Positions 8,828 to 17,667 of a DNA stretch of 64,000 bases are shown here, piece after piece. Position 1 is the first letter of the stretch, and each line of letters starts with the position of its first letter. Origin of the DNA: CAMFLJ01 sp963702555 (GTDB lineage Bacteria > Actinomycetota > Acidimicrobiia > Acidimicrobiales > Acidimicrobilacustridaceae); NCBI GenBank assembly GCA_963702555.1, contig CAVPCW010000010.1, positions 248,001 to 312,000 of the forward strand, in the 5' to 3' direction. Position numbers and translations under genes: made by a program. A model generated the notes under the pieces. The model was not told the DNA's origin, made no database searches, and saw only the letters and a list, made by a program, of their open reading frames with translations.

Positions 8828-9838
8828 ATGGAACTCGGACTGGTGTGGGGGTACTGGACGGCGCAGCCGCCGCAGGGGTTCGTCGAACTGACGCAGGCCG
8901 CGGAGAACGCGGGCTTCGACTCCGTGTGGACCGCCGAGTCCTGGGGCTCCGACGCCTTCACCCCGCTGACCTGGCTGGCCGCCCACACGTCGAAGATCCG
9001 CCTCGGCACCTCGGTCGTGCAGCTCTCGGCCCGCACGCCCACGGCCACCGCCATGATGGCGATGACCCTCGACCACCTGTCGAACGGCCGCGTCGTGCTC
9101 GGCCTCGGCGTCTCGGGCCCGCAGGTCGTGGAGGGCTGGTACGGCCGCCCGGCCAACAAGCCGCTGGCCCGCACCCGTGAGTACGTCGAGATCATCCGCC
9201 AGGCGCTCCGCCGCGAGGGGCCGCTGTCGTTCGACGGCGAGTTCTACCCGCTTCCCTACAACGGTCCCGACGCCACCGGGCTCGGCAAGCCGCTGAAGAT
9301 CATGACCCACCCGCTGCGCTCGGAGATCCCGATCCTGCTCGGCGCCGAGGGCCCGAAGAACGTGGCCCAGACCGCGGAGATCGCCGACGGCTGGTTCCCG
9401 CTCTACTACTCCCCGTTCCGGCAGGAGGTGTACGCGGACCAGATCGCCCACCGCAAGGAGGGCTTCGAGATCAACCCGATCGTCACCTTCAACGTCACCG
9501 ACGACATCGAGCAGGCGCTGTGGCCGGTGAAGGCCTCGCTCGGCTTCTACATCGGTGGCATGGGCGCCAAGGGCCAGAACTACCACACCAAGCTCATGGC
9601 CCGCATGGGCTACGAGGAAGAGGCGTACCGCATCCAGGACCTCTTCTTCGAGGGCAAGCGCGAGGAGGCCATCGCGGCCGTCCCCGACGCCTTCGCCGAC
9701 GAGATCTCCCTGGTGGGCCCGGCCGGGCGCATCAAGGAGCGGCTCGAGGAGTGGCGCAAGAGCCCGGTCACCACCATGTTGATCTCGGCCCGCACCCCCG
9801 AGGCGCTCAAGCAGGCCGCCGACCTCGTCCTCGACTGA
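8828..9838 (+). CDS. LLM-class F420-dependent oxidoreductase (Rv3520c-like)
   Basis: Luciferase-like monooxygenase-fold enzyme of 336 residues that most likely uses coenzyme F420. The opening MELGLVWGYWTAQPPQGF, then GFDSVWTAESWGSDAFTPL and IRLGTSVVQLSARTP, is the pattern of the mycobacterial Rv3520c-type subfamily, and HLSNGRVVLGLGVSGPQVVEGW is the classic LLM core. It probably transfers hydride to or from a carbonyl or enone in lipid or steroid-like metabolism; the substrate is not evident. AAGGGGGA precedes the ATG. A CoA ligase gene follows after 47 bp, so the two may be one operon. Confidence 0.9.
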   Translation: MELGLVWGYWTAQPPQGFVELTQAAENAGFDSVWTAESWGSDAFTPLTWLAAHTSKIRLGTSVVQLSARTPTATAMMAMTLDHLSNGRVVLGLGVSGPQVVEGWYGRPANKPLARTREYVEIIRQALRREGPLSFDGEFYPLPYNGPDATGLGKPLKIMTHPLRSEIPILLGAEGPKNVAQTAEIADGWFPLYYSPFRQEVYADQIAHRKEGFEINPIVTFNVTDDIEQALWPVKASLGFYIGGMGAKGQNYHTKLMARMGYEEEAYRIQDLFFEGKREEAIAAVPDAFADEISLVGPAGRIKERLEEWRKSPVTTMLISARTPEALKQAADLVLD

Positions 9839-9885
9839 CGGGCGCGACCCGCAGGAACAACCACCCCTCTTCACCTGGAGCAGTG

Positions 9886-11478
9886 ATGTCCGACGCCACT
9901 CCCACGCGCACGTACAACCTCGGTGACCTCATCGAGCTCGTCGCCGAGGCCGTGCCCGACCGCCTGGCCATCGTGGCGGGCGGCACCCGCTACACGTTCC
10001 GGCAGTTCGACGAGCGCACCAACCAGGTCGCACGCGCGCTGCTCGAGCTGGGCGTCGAGCCGGGCGCCAAGGTGGCGATGTACTCGTGGAACCGGGCCGA
10101 GTGGGCCGACGTGTTCTTCGGGGCGTTCAAGGCGCGGGTCGTGCCGATCAACATCAACTACCGCTACGTCGCCCACGAGCTCGAGTACATCCTCGAGAAC
10201 TCCGACAGCGAGGTACTGATCTTCGAGCGCAGCTTCGCTCCGGTGGTGGCGGAGATCCTGCCGAAGCTCCCGAAGATCAAGGCCACCGTCGTCATCGAGG
10301 ACGGCTCCGACGAGGATGCCGGCGCCGCCCTCGACTACCACGAGCTCGTCGATCGCCAGGACACCGGTGCCCTCGGGAACCAGCGCTCCTCCGACGACCT
10401 CTACTTCCTCTACACCGGCGGCACCACGGGCATGCCCAAGGGCGTGATGTGGCGCCACGAGGACATCTTCTCCGCCGCGCTGTCGTCGGCCTGCGGCCCG
10501 CTCTCCTCCCCCGAGGAGATCAAGGAGAAGGGCCTTCCCGAGGACTTCGCCCGGCCGAGCATGATCGTGGCCCCGCTGATGCACGGTGCCGCCCAGTGGG
10601 GCATGTGCAACATGCTCTTCGCCGGCGCCGGCGTGGCGCTCTACACCCAGCGGGGCCTCGACCCCGACGAGATCTGGGACATCGTCGAGCGCGAGAAGTG
10701 CATGGGCCTCACCATCGTCGGCGACGCCATGGGCCGCCCGCTGGCCGACGCCCTCGCCCACAAGACCCGCGAGCGCGACTTCTCGGGCTTCTACCGCGTG
10801 GGGTCCGGCGGTGGCGTGTTCTCACCGGCCGTGCAGGAGGCCATCAAGGCCGAGATCCCGCACGTGGCGGTGATGGACAGCTACGGCGCCTCCGAGATGG
10901 GCGCCGGCGGCATGAGTGCCGAGGGCGGCGCCCGCCGCTTCACGGTCAGCCCCGAGTTGAACGTGCTCGACGACGACCTCCGCCCGGTGGCGTCCGGGGA
11001 GATCGGCCGCCTCGCCCGCACCGGGCACATCCCGCTCGGCTACTACAAGGACGAGGCCAAGACCGCGGCCACGTTCCCGACCGACCCCGACGGGCGCCGG
11101 TGGTCCGTGCCGGGCGACTTCGCCACGGTCGACGACGACGGCGTGGTCACGCTGCTCGGCCGCGGCTCGCAGTGCATCAACACCGGCGGCGAGAAGGTCT
11201 ACCCGGAGGAGGTCGAGGAGGCCCTCAAGAGCCACCCCGACGTCTACGACGCCCTCGTGGTCGGCGTGCCCGACGAGCGTTGGGGTGAGCGCGTGGTCGC
11301 CGTCGTGCAGGCCCGCGGTGACGCCCGGCCCACGGTCGAGGAGATCGCCCAGCACTGCCGCCAGACCATCGCGGGCTACAAGGTGCCCCGTGCGCTGACC
11401 TTCGTCGCCGGCATCCAGCGCTCGCCGGCCGGCAAGGCCGACTACCGGTGGGCCAAGGAGCAGGCCTCCGCCTCCTGA
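9886..11478 (+). CDS. acyl-CoA synthetase, FadD19-like
   Basis: AMP-forming CoA ligase of 530 residues. The P-loop motif is FLYTGGTTGMPKGVMW, followed by VMDSYGASEMG, the adenylate motif (PGDFATVDDDG), the hinge LLGRGSQCINTGGEKVYPEEVE and the catalytic-Lys end SPAGKADYRWAKE. The GTTGMPKGVMWRHED form and the GKADYRWAKE tail resemble FadD19/FadD17-type ligases of steroid side-chain degradation in Mycobacterium and Rhodococcus, so a bulky carboxylate substrate is likely but not proven. ATG 9886 is chosen where the conserved N-terminus begins, with GGAG about 8 nt upstream. Confidence 0.88.
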   Translation: MSDATPTRTYNLGDLIELVAEAVPDRLAIVAGGTRYTFRQFDERTNQVARALLELGVEPGAKVAMYSWNRAEWADVFFGAFKARVVPININYRYVAHELEYILENSDSEVLIFERSFAPVVAEILPKLPKIKATVVIEDGSDEDAGAALDYHELVDRQDTGALGNQRSSDDLYFLYTGGTTGMPKGVMWRHEDIFSAALSSACGPLSSPEEIKEKGLPEDFARPSMIVAPLMHGAAQWGMCNMLFAGAGVALYTQRGLDPDEIWDIVEREKCMGLTIVGDAMGRPLADALAHKTRERDFSGFYRVGSGGGVFSPAVQEAIKAEIPHVAVMDSYGASEMGAGGMSAEGGARRFTVSPELNVLDDDLRPVASGEIGRLARTGHIPLGYYKDEAKTAATFPTDPDGRRWSVPGDFATVDDDGVVTLLGRGSQCINTGGEKVYPEEVEEALKSHPDVYDALVVGVPDERWGERVVAVVQARGDARPTVEEIAQHCRQTIAGYKVPRALTFVAGIQRSPAGKADYRWAKEQASAS

Positions 11479-11522
11479 GGCCCGGTAGGTTCTGGCCCGG
11501 TCCACGACCCGGGAGACATTCG

Positions 11523-13283
11523 ATGGCCGAGCAGGGCGACGTCAGCGTCGACGACCGTTCCTCCGATCGCCCTGCGGTCGTCGAGCGGTATCGCTCGAAG
11601 TACGCCTACGGCCGGTCGCTCAGGGCACCGGTGAGCCCCACTGCGTGCTGGATCGGCCTTCTCTTCTTCGTGCTGTCGCTCTCGCCGACGCTCCTGCCCC
11701 GTGCCGGCTGGGCCCAGGGCGCGATCAGCGCGATCAGCACCATGCTCGGCGTGGCCATCGGTGAGCTCCTCGCATGCATCGGCCGCGGCCTCTGGCGCGC
11801 CGCCGGGCGCGACGTGCCCCGTCCCCTCGGGGCCTGGGGTCGTCGGGTGTTCGCCGCGGTGGCGGTGGTCGTCGTGATCGGCGGCCTGTTCTGGTGGATC
11901 GGCAGCCAGAACGACCAGCGCGACCTCGTGCTCATGGAGCACATCGGGGCCGGCTCGCTCCCGATGCTGGTGATCGCCGCCGTCGTGGTCGGGGCGATCC
12001 TGTTCTTCATCGGGCGCACCGTCGCCCACTTCGTGCGCCGCCTCGACGAGGCCGCCGTCACGGCTGTCCCGCGCTGGGCCGCGGTCGGCATCACCCTCGT
12101 CGCCGTCGTCTCCTTCGGCGTCGTGGTCAGCCGCGACGTCGTCTGGAAGCAGTTCGTCGACTGGGCCAACTCCACCTACAGCACGTTCGACGACGAGACC
12201 CCGCCCGACATCGTCCAGCCCACCTCGCCCCTGCGCAGCGGGAGCCCCGAGTCGCTCGTGCCGTGGGACACGCTCGGCTACGAGGGCCGCAACTTCGCCG
12301 GTGGCGGGCCCACCGTCGACCAGCTCCAGGAGTTCGCCGGCGCCGGGACGCCGGTGAAGGAGCCGATCCGCGTCTACGCCGGGCTGAAGTCCGCCGACGG
12401 CCAGGAGGCCCAGGCCAAGCTCGCGGTCGACGAGCTCGAGCGCACCGGTGCGTTCGACCGATCGGTGCTCGCGGTGGTCACCGTCACCGGCACCGGCTGG
12501 GTCGACCCCGTCGCCGCCGCGTCGCTCGAGTACATGCACCACGGCGACACCGCCATCGTCGGCACCCAGTACTCCTACCTGCCCAGCTGGATCTCGTTCC
12601 TCGTCGACCTCGACAAGGCCGAGGAGAACGGCCGGGTGCTGGTCGACGCCATCACCGAGCGCTGGAGCCAGCTGCCCGAGGCCACCCGGCCCGAGCTGCT
12701 GATCTACGGGATCAGCCTCGGCTCCTACGGCTCGGAGCACGCCTACAACGCCCCGACCGTGCAGGGGTCGGTCGACGCCGCCACGGCAACCCCGGATGGT
12801 GTGCTGTGGGCCGGGCCAACCTTCTTCAACCCGATCTGGAACCAGGTGATCGATGGGCGCGACGACGGCTCCCCGGCATGGCACCCCGAGTACATGGGCG
12901 GCGGGCAGCTCACGGTCATGGGGGCGCCCGACGAGCCACCGGTGACCCAGCGCATCAGCGCCGACGGCCACGTCGTCTACCTCACCCACCCGTCCGACCC
13001 GGTCACCTGGGCGAGCTTCGACTCGCTCTGGAAGCCGCCGACCTGGATGGGCAAGCCCCGTGGCTACGACGTCCCGCAGAGCAGCGTGTGGGCCCCGGGG
13101 GTCACGTTCACCCAGGAGCTGTTCGACCTGATGGCCGGGTTCAGCGCGACCCCCGGCCACGGCCACAACTACGACCCCAACGTCACCGACGGCTGGGCGG
13201 CGATCTCCGCGCCCCCCGGCTGGACGGCCGCCGACACCGAGCGGCTCGACGCCCTCCTCAACGGGCCGACCGACGGGAAGTGA
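11523..13283 (+). CDS. membrane-anchored alpha/beta hydrolase (Abhydrolase_9/DUF2319)
   Basis: A 586-residue integral membrane protein. About five hydrophobic segments (roughly 41-58, 66-88, 108-128, 145-165, 186-204) precede a large C-terminal hydrolase domain. That domain carries the nucleophile elbow YGISLGS with Ser398. The family is widespread in actinobacteria but its substrate is unknown; the hydrolase domain probably faces outward. ATG 11523 has GGGAGA at the right distance. Its stop overlaps the GTG start of the CPBP protease gene, so both are co-translated. Confidence 0.85.
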   Translation: MAEQGDVSVDDRSSDRPAVVERYRSKYAYGRSLRAPVSPTACWIGLLFFVLSLSPTLLPRAGWAQGAISAISTMLGVAIGELLACIGRGLWRAAGRDVPRPLGAWGRRVFAAVAVVVVIGGLFWWIGSQNDQRDLVLMEHIGAGSLPMLVIAAVVVGAILFFIGRTVAHFVRRLDEAAVTAVPRWAAVGITLVAVVSFGVVVSRDVVWKQFVDWANSTYSTFDDETPPDIVQPTSPLRSGSPESLVPWDTLGYEGRNFAGGGPTVDQLQEFAGAGTPVKEPIRVYAGLKSADGQEAQAKLAVDELERTGAFDRSVLAVVTVTGTGWVDPVAAASLEYMHHGDTAIVGTQYSYLPSWISFLVDLDKAEENGRVLVDAITERWSQLPEATRPELLIYGISLGSYGSEHAYNAPTVQGSVDAATATPDGVLWAGPTFFNPIWNQVIDGRDDGSPAWHPEYMGGGQLTVMGAPDEPPVTQRISADGHVVYLTHPSDPVTWASFDSLWKPPTWMGKPRGYDVPQSSVWAPGVTFTQELFDLMAGFSATPGHGHNYDPNVTDGWAAISAPPGWTAADTERLDALLNGPTDGK

Positions 13284-13969
13284 CCCCCCGGGTCACCTTC
13301 TGGGCCACCGCCGCGGCGCTCGCCGTGTTCAACGTGGCCCGCGCCCTCGGAGCGTTCGGCCGCTTCGGCGACGCGGTCGGCCTGGTCGTCGCCCTCGCCA
13401 TCGTGGCCGTGGCGCTGCGCACCGGGCTCGACCGACGGGCGATGGGCCTCACCGGCGACCGGGTGCGAAGCGGCCTGGCCTGGGGCGGGGCTGCCTTCGG
13501 CCTCGTCCTGGCGGTCGTCGTGGTGGCCGCCGTCGTTCCGGCGACCTCGGGGTTCCTCGAGGACGACCGGGCCCGCCTCGGTGTCGGCTCGCTGGTCTTC
13601 GAGGTGGTGGTGTCGATCCTGCTGCTCACCGTGATCCCGGAGGAGCTCACCTTCCGGGGCGTCCTCCTCGGTGCCGGCTCCGAGTCGTGGGGTCCGCGGA
13701 GGGGGGCGCTGGCCAGCTCGGCCGTGTTCGGCCTCTGGCACATCGCCCCGACCCTCAACACCGCCGGCGGGAACGCCCAGCTCTCCGATGCAGGCTCGAC
13801 CGCGGGCGGCACCGCCGCGGTCGTCGTGGCGGCCGTGGTCGTCACGTTCGTGGCCGGGATGATCTTCTCCTGGCTCCGCCTCCGGTCGGGGAGCGTCCTG
13901 GCGCCGATGCTCGCCCACCTGGGCACCAACGGCGTCACCCTGGTCGTCGCCTGGTTCGCCCTCCGCTGA
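13280..13969 (+). CDS. CPBP-family intramembrane metalloprotease
   Basis: A 229-residue polytopic membrane protein of the CAAX-protease/bacteriocin-processing (Abi) family. It has the motifs PEELTFRG (EExxxR, metal-binding glutamates), FGLWHIAP (FxxxH) and HLGTN (HxxxN), in the right order and spacing. It would cleave peptide bonds within the membrane; the target is unknown. The GTG start at 13280 overlaps the previous stop. Pairing with a membrane hydrolase hints at an envelope role rather than at the catabolic genes around it. Confidence 0.88.
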   Translation: MTPRVTFWATAAALAVFNVARALGAFGRFGDAVGLVVALAIVAVALRTGLDRRAMGLTGDRVRSGLAWGGAAFGLVLAVVVVAAVVPATSGFLEDDRARLGVGSLVFEVVVSILLLTVIPEELTFRGVLLGAGSESWGPRRGALASSAVFGLWHIAPTLNTAGGNAQLSDAGSTAGGTAAVVVAAVVVTFVAGMIFSWLRLRSGSVLAPMLAHLGTNGVTLVVAWFALR

Positions 13970-14044
13970 GCCCAACGGCGACAATGGCCGACCCCGGCCC
14001 GTGGCGCCGGAGCGACCGGAGGACGAGACGATGAGGGCGCACCG

Positions 14045-15067
14045 ATGACCGTCGACCTGGGACTGACCGCCGACCAGGAGGCCATCGCCGAGCTGTTCGA
14101 CGGCTTCTTCACCAAGGAGAGCCCCACCACGGTCGCCCGCGCCGCCGAGCCCCTCGGGTTCGACCGGGAGCTGTGGGACAAGCTGGTCGAGCTGGGCGCG
14201 CCGGGCATGGGCTCCGAGGAGTCCGTCGGTGGCGGCGGCGCGGCACTGTCCGACCTCGTCGTCGTGGCCGAGTCGCTCGGCCGGGCCATCGCCCCGGTCC
14301 CGCTCGTCGACCACCTCGCCGCCCTCACCGTGCTCGACGACGCCGACCTCGTGGCCGGTGAGGCGGTCGCCGCCGTGTCCGTGCGGCCGGCCGACGCCGA
14401 CGGCAACTGGTGGCTCGTGCCCGCCGGCGCCGTCGCCGACGTGGTCGTCGGCGTCGACGGCGACGAGCTCGTCGCCGTGCGCTCCGCCCCGCCGATGACC
14501 GGCCCGCTCAACCACGCCTCGGCGCCCTTCGCCGACCGCTCGGCCCGCGACGGCGAGCGCCGCGTCCTCGGCCCGGCGTCGGAGTTCCAGGCCGTGCTGG
14601 ATCGCTGGAAGGTGCTCACCGCCGCGGCGCTGGTCGGCATCTCCGACGCCGCCCTGCGCCTCGGGGTCGAGTACGTCATGGCCCGTGAGCAGTTCGGCGT
14701 GCCCATCGGCTCGTTCCAGGCCGTGCAGCACGGCCTCGCCGACCTGCCCGTCCTCGTCGACGGTGGTCGGCTGCTCACCCACAAGGCGGCCTGGGCGATC
14801 GACGAGGGGACGGGCTCGCTCGACTGGTCCGAGCTCGACATCACCGACGGCAGCTCGTTGGCGTCGATGGCGTTCGTGTTCGCCAGCGAGGGCGCTGCTC
14901 ACGCCACCGACCGGAGCCTCCACTATCACGGCGGCTACGGCTTCTCCGAGGAGTACGACATCCAGCTCTACTACCGCCGGGCGAGGGGCTGGTCGCTCGT
15001 CCTCGGTGACACGACCACCGAGTGCCTCGGCCTCGCCGACCGCCTCTTCGGCGCGGTGGAGGGCTGA
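14045..15067 (+). CDS. fadE: acyl-CoA dehydrogenase, small subunit-like
   Basis: Flavoprotein acyl-CoA dehydrogenase of 340 residues, shorter than the usual 380-400. It has the helix MAREQFGVPIGSFQAVQH and the C-terminal YHGGYGFSEEYDIQLYYRRARGW, but a weak middle domain and no clear YGGT-type FAD loop. In actinobacterial steroid catabolism such short FadE proteins pair with a longer partner as an alpha2beta2 enzyme; the next gene, 3 bp downstream, is that partner. The pair probably desaturates a branched or ring-bearing acyl-CoA. Confidence 0.83.
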   Translation: MTVDLGLTADQEAIAELFDGFFTKESPTTVARAAEPLGFDRELWDKLVELGAPGMGSEESVGGGGAALSDLVVVAESLGRAIAPVPLVDHLAALTVLDDADLVAGEAVAAVSVRPADADGNWWLVPAGAVADVVVGVDGDELVAVRSAPPMTGPLNHASAPFADRSARDGERRVLGPASEFQAVLDRWKVLTAAALVGISDAALRLGVEYVMAREQFGVPIGSFQAVQHGLADLPVLVDGGRLLTHKAAWAIDEGTGSLDWSELDITDGSSLASMAFVFASEGAAHATDRSLHYHGGYGFSEEYDIQLYYRRARGWSLVLGDTTTECLGLADRLFGAVEG

Positions 15068-15070
15068 TCG

Positions 15071-16218
15071 ATGGACTTCTCGCTCTCACCCGAGAACCTC
15101 GAGTACCGCGACGCCGTGCGCCGCATCATCGCCGAGACGGTGACCCCCGAGGTCATCGACCGCATGCACACCAGCGGCACCTTCGCCTCGCCCGAGCTGA
15201 ACCGTGCCCTCGGCGGCGCCGGCTTCCTGGAGCGTGCCGTCCCCGGCATGGGGAAGGGCGATCCCATCGAGCTGTGGATCCTCTTCCACGAGCTCGAGAA
15301 GGCGGGCGCCCCCTACGACGGCCTGGCCGTGGCGATCATGATCGCCGGGGTCGTCTGGGCGGTCGGCACCGACGAGCAGAAGGCCCGCATCATCCCTTCC
15401 ATCACCTCCGGGCGAGTCGATGGTCGTGATGGGCTACAGCGAGGCCGACTACGGCTCCGACGTGGCGTCGATCAAGACCAAGGCCGTGCTCGACGGCGAC
15501 GAGTGGGTGATCAACGGAGCGAAGATGTGGACCACGATGGCCCACGAGGCCGACTGGATCATCCTGCTCACCCGCACCGATCCCGAGCTGCCCAAGCACA
15601 AGGGCCTCACCATGTTCATCATGCCCAGGGACACCCCGGGCATCTCGGTCGACGCGGTGCACACCATGGGCACCGAGCGCACCAACGCGACCTACTACGA
15701 CGACGTGCGGGTCGGCGACGACGCGGTGCTGGGCGGGGTGAACGAAGGCTGGCGCACGATGACCGTCGCCCTCGCCTTCGAGCGGGGTGTGATGGGTGGC
15801 TCCAACGCGGCGGTGCCGTTGCTGCGCCACTTCCACGAGTGGGCCGGAACCAACGGTCTGATCGATCAGCCCGACCGCGCGCGAGCAGATGGCCCGGGCC
15901 GTCATCGACCAGCAGGTCGCACAGCTGCTGACCCAGCGCTCCGCATGGATCGCGGCGACAGGTGGCCTGCCCGGGCTGGAGGGCTCGATGACCAAGGTGT
16001 TCGCCACCGAGGCCTACCAACGCATCTCCAACGCCTTCAGCCAGCTGGCCGGGCCCGCAGGGCTGCTCCAGTTCAAGCAACCCGGCGCGGCCGCCGACGG
16101 CTGGATCGAGTACGACGCCCGCCACACCCCGGTGGTCACGATCTACGGCGGCACCGCCGAGATCAACCGCAACAACATCGCCGAGCGCCACCTCGGCCTG
16201 CCGAAGGCCCGTCGCTAG
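15071..16218 (+). CDS. fadE: acyl-CoA dehydrogenase, large subunit-like, two frameshifts
   Basis: Reassembled from three frames this is a complete 381-residue acyl-CoA dehydrogenase. The N-terminus is MDFSLSPENLEYRDAVRRI; MGYSEADYGSDVASIKTKA and the INGAKMWTT segment form the flavin/substrate region; and TIYGGTAEINRNNIAERHLG is the C-terminal FAD-binding end. An extra base sits near 15409-15411 (GGG where GG is expected) and another near 15876-15884; removing both gives one intact gene of normal length. These look like homopolymer or repeat indels. It forms a pair with the short FadE-like gene just upstream. Confidence 0.83.
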
Positions 16219-16323
16219 CCGACAGGTCGTGGCGGTAGGGCACGCGTTGCCCGGCGACCGGCCCCGGCGGTACCGTCGGCCTCTCACCTGTCCGGGCGAA
16301 CCGGGCGGGGGAAGGGGGAACCG

Positions 16324-17592
16324 ATGGGCCACGACGGCACCACGTCCGGGGGCAGCACCGCGCCCGACGACCGCTACGTCGTCATCTCCGCCGACGGCCA
16401 CGCCGGCGGCAACGTGCCGGACTACCGGCCGTACCTCGAGTCGCGCTGGCACGAGCAGTTCGACGAGTGGGCGGCCTCCTACGAGATGCCCTTCGAGGAC
16501 CTCCGGGGCGACCTCGGTGCCCGCAACTGGGACTCCGCCCGCCGCCTCCGCGACCTCGAGGCCGACGGCCAGGTGGCCGAGGTCCTCTACCCCAACACCG
16601 TGCCCCCCTTCTTCCCGAAGTCGTCGCTCACGGCGCAGCCGCCGGCGGTCACCGCCGCCGACGCCGAGCGGCGCTGGGCCGGGCTCCAGGCCCACAACCG
16701 CTGGCTGGTCGACTTCTGCGCCGACGCCCCCGGCCGCCGCGCCGGGATCATCCAGGTCAACCTGCACGACATCGAGGCGTCGGTCGCCGAGATCCGCTGG
16801 GCGAAGGACGCCGGGATCACCGGCGGCGTGCTCCTCCCCGGCACCCCGCCCGGGCTGGGGCTGCCCCAGCTCTACGAGCGCTACTACGAGCCGATCTGGT
16901 CGGTGTGCGAGGAGCTCGGGATGCCCGTGAACCACCACACCGGCTCCTCCGCGCCGCCCATGGGCCCCGAGCCCGAGGACGCGGTCGTGTTCCTCCTCGA
17001 GACCTCCTGGTGGTCGCACCGGGCGCTCACCCACCTCATGGTGGGCGGCGTGTTCGAGCGCCACCCGGACCTCCAGGTCGTGTTCACCGAGCAGGGCACC
17101 GCCTGGGTGCCCGACGAGCTGTTCAAGCTCGACTACTTCTGGGACCGCATGGGCAACGCCGTCGGCTCCCAGGAGTACGTGTGGGGCTCGCCGGTCGTGT
17201 CGAAGATGTCGCTCAAGCCGAGCGAGTACTGGGCCCGGCAGTGCCACGTCGGCGCCAGCTTCATCCGCCCGCCCGAGGTCGGCCTGCGTCACGCCGTCGG
17301 CGTCGACCGGGTCATGTGGGGGAGCGACTACCCCCACAAGGAGGCCAGCACGCCGTACTCGGCCGAGGCCATCCGCCTCGCCTTCCACGGCGTGCCCCGC
17401 CACGAGGTCGAGGCCATGGTCGGCGGCAACGCCGCCCGCCTCTACGGCTTCGACCTCGAGGCCCTGCGTCCCCTCGCCCAGCAGATCGGCCCGCTCGTGG
17501 CCGACGTGGCCGAGCCCCTCGGGCCGGGCCTCGTGCCCCGCGACGCCGACACGTGTCCCGCCTTCATGGGCTACGAGTTCGCCACCGACTGA
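16324..17592 (+). CDS. amidohydrolase family 2 protein
   Basis: A 422-residue TIM-barrel metallohydrolase of Amidohydro_2. It shows VVISADGHAGG (about 20-30, the first metal motif), VEVNHHTGSS-like PVNHHTGSSAPP in the middle and MWGSDYPHKEASTPYS near the end. It is clearly related to its downstream neighbour at 17668 and more distantly to 6848; the first two probably arose by tandem duplication. A strong GGGGGAAGGGGGAA sits before the ATG. Substrate unknown; the neighbours suggest carboxylic-acid catabolism. Confidence 0.87.
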   Translation: MGHDGTTSGGSTAPDDRYVVISADGHAGGNVPDYRPYLESRWHEQFDEWAASYEMPFEDLRGDLGARNWDSARRLRDLEADGQVAEVLYPNTVPPFFPKSSLTAQPPAVTAADAERRWAGLQAHNRWLVDFCADAPGRRAGIIQVNLHDIEASVAEIRWAKDAGITGGVLLPGTPPGLGLPQLYERYYEPIWSVCEELGMPVNHHTGSSAPPMGPEPEDAVVFLLETSWWSHRALTHLMVGGVFERHPDLQVVFTEQGTAWVPDELFKLDYFWDRMGNAVGSQEYVWGSPVVSKMSLKPSEYWARQCHVGASFIRPPEVGLRHAVGVDRVMWGSDYPHKEASTPYSAEAIRLAFHGVPRHEVEAMVGGNAARLYGFDLEALRPLAQQIGPLVADVAEPLGPGLVPRDADTCPAFMGYEFATD

Positions 17593-17610
17593 GCCGTACC
17601 GACCGAGCCA

Positions 17611-17650
17611 CACCGACCGAGCACGACCGAGCACGACCGAGCACGACCGA
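17611..17650. repeat. short tandem repeat, 10-bp unit
   Basis: Three exact copies of GCACGACCGA with a degenerate fourth before them, in the 75-bp gap between two related amidohydrolase genes. It ends just before the ribosome binding site of the second. No function is apparent. Confidence 0.8.
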
Positions 17651-17667
17651 TCCGGAGGCGACGACCC

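Noticed and set aside
6785..9874. A very long open frame on the minus strand (over 1000 codons)
   Set aside because: It lies opposite clearly conserved genes, has a low-complexity Gly/Arg/Val/Asp composition and is the usual antisense shadow of GC-rich coding DNA. The same applies to long minus-strand frames at 15619-19266, 52975-56331 and 59116-61311.
17611..17650. Short tandem repeat as an iteron origin or regulator site
   Set aside because: Only three exact 10-bp units without palindromic character, AT-rich flank or replication gene nearby.
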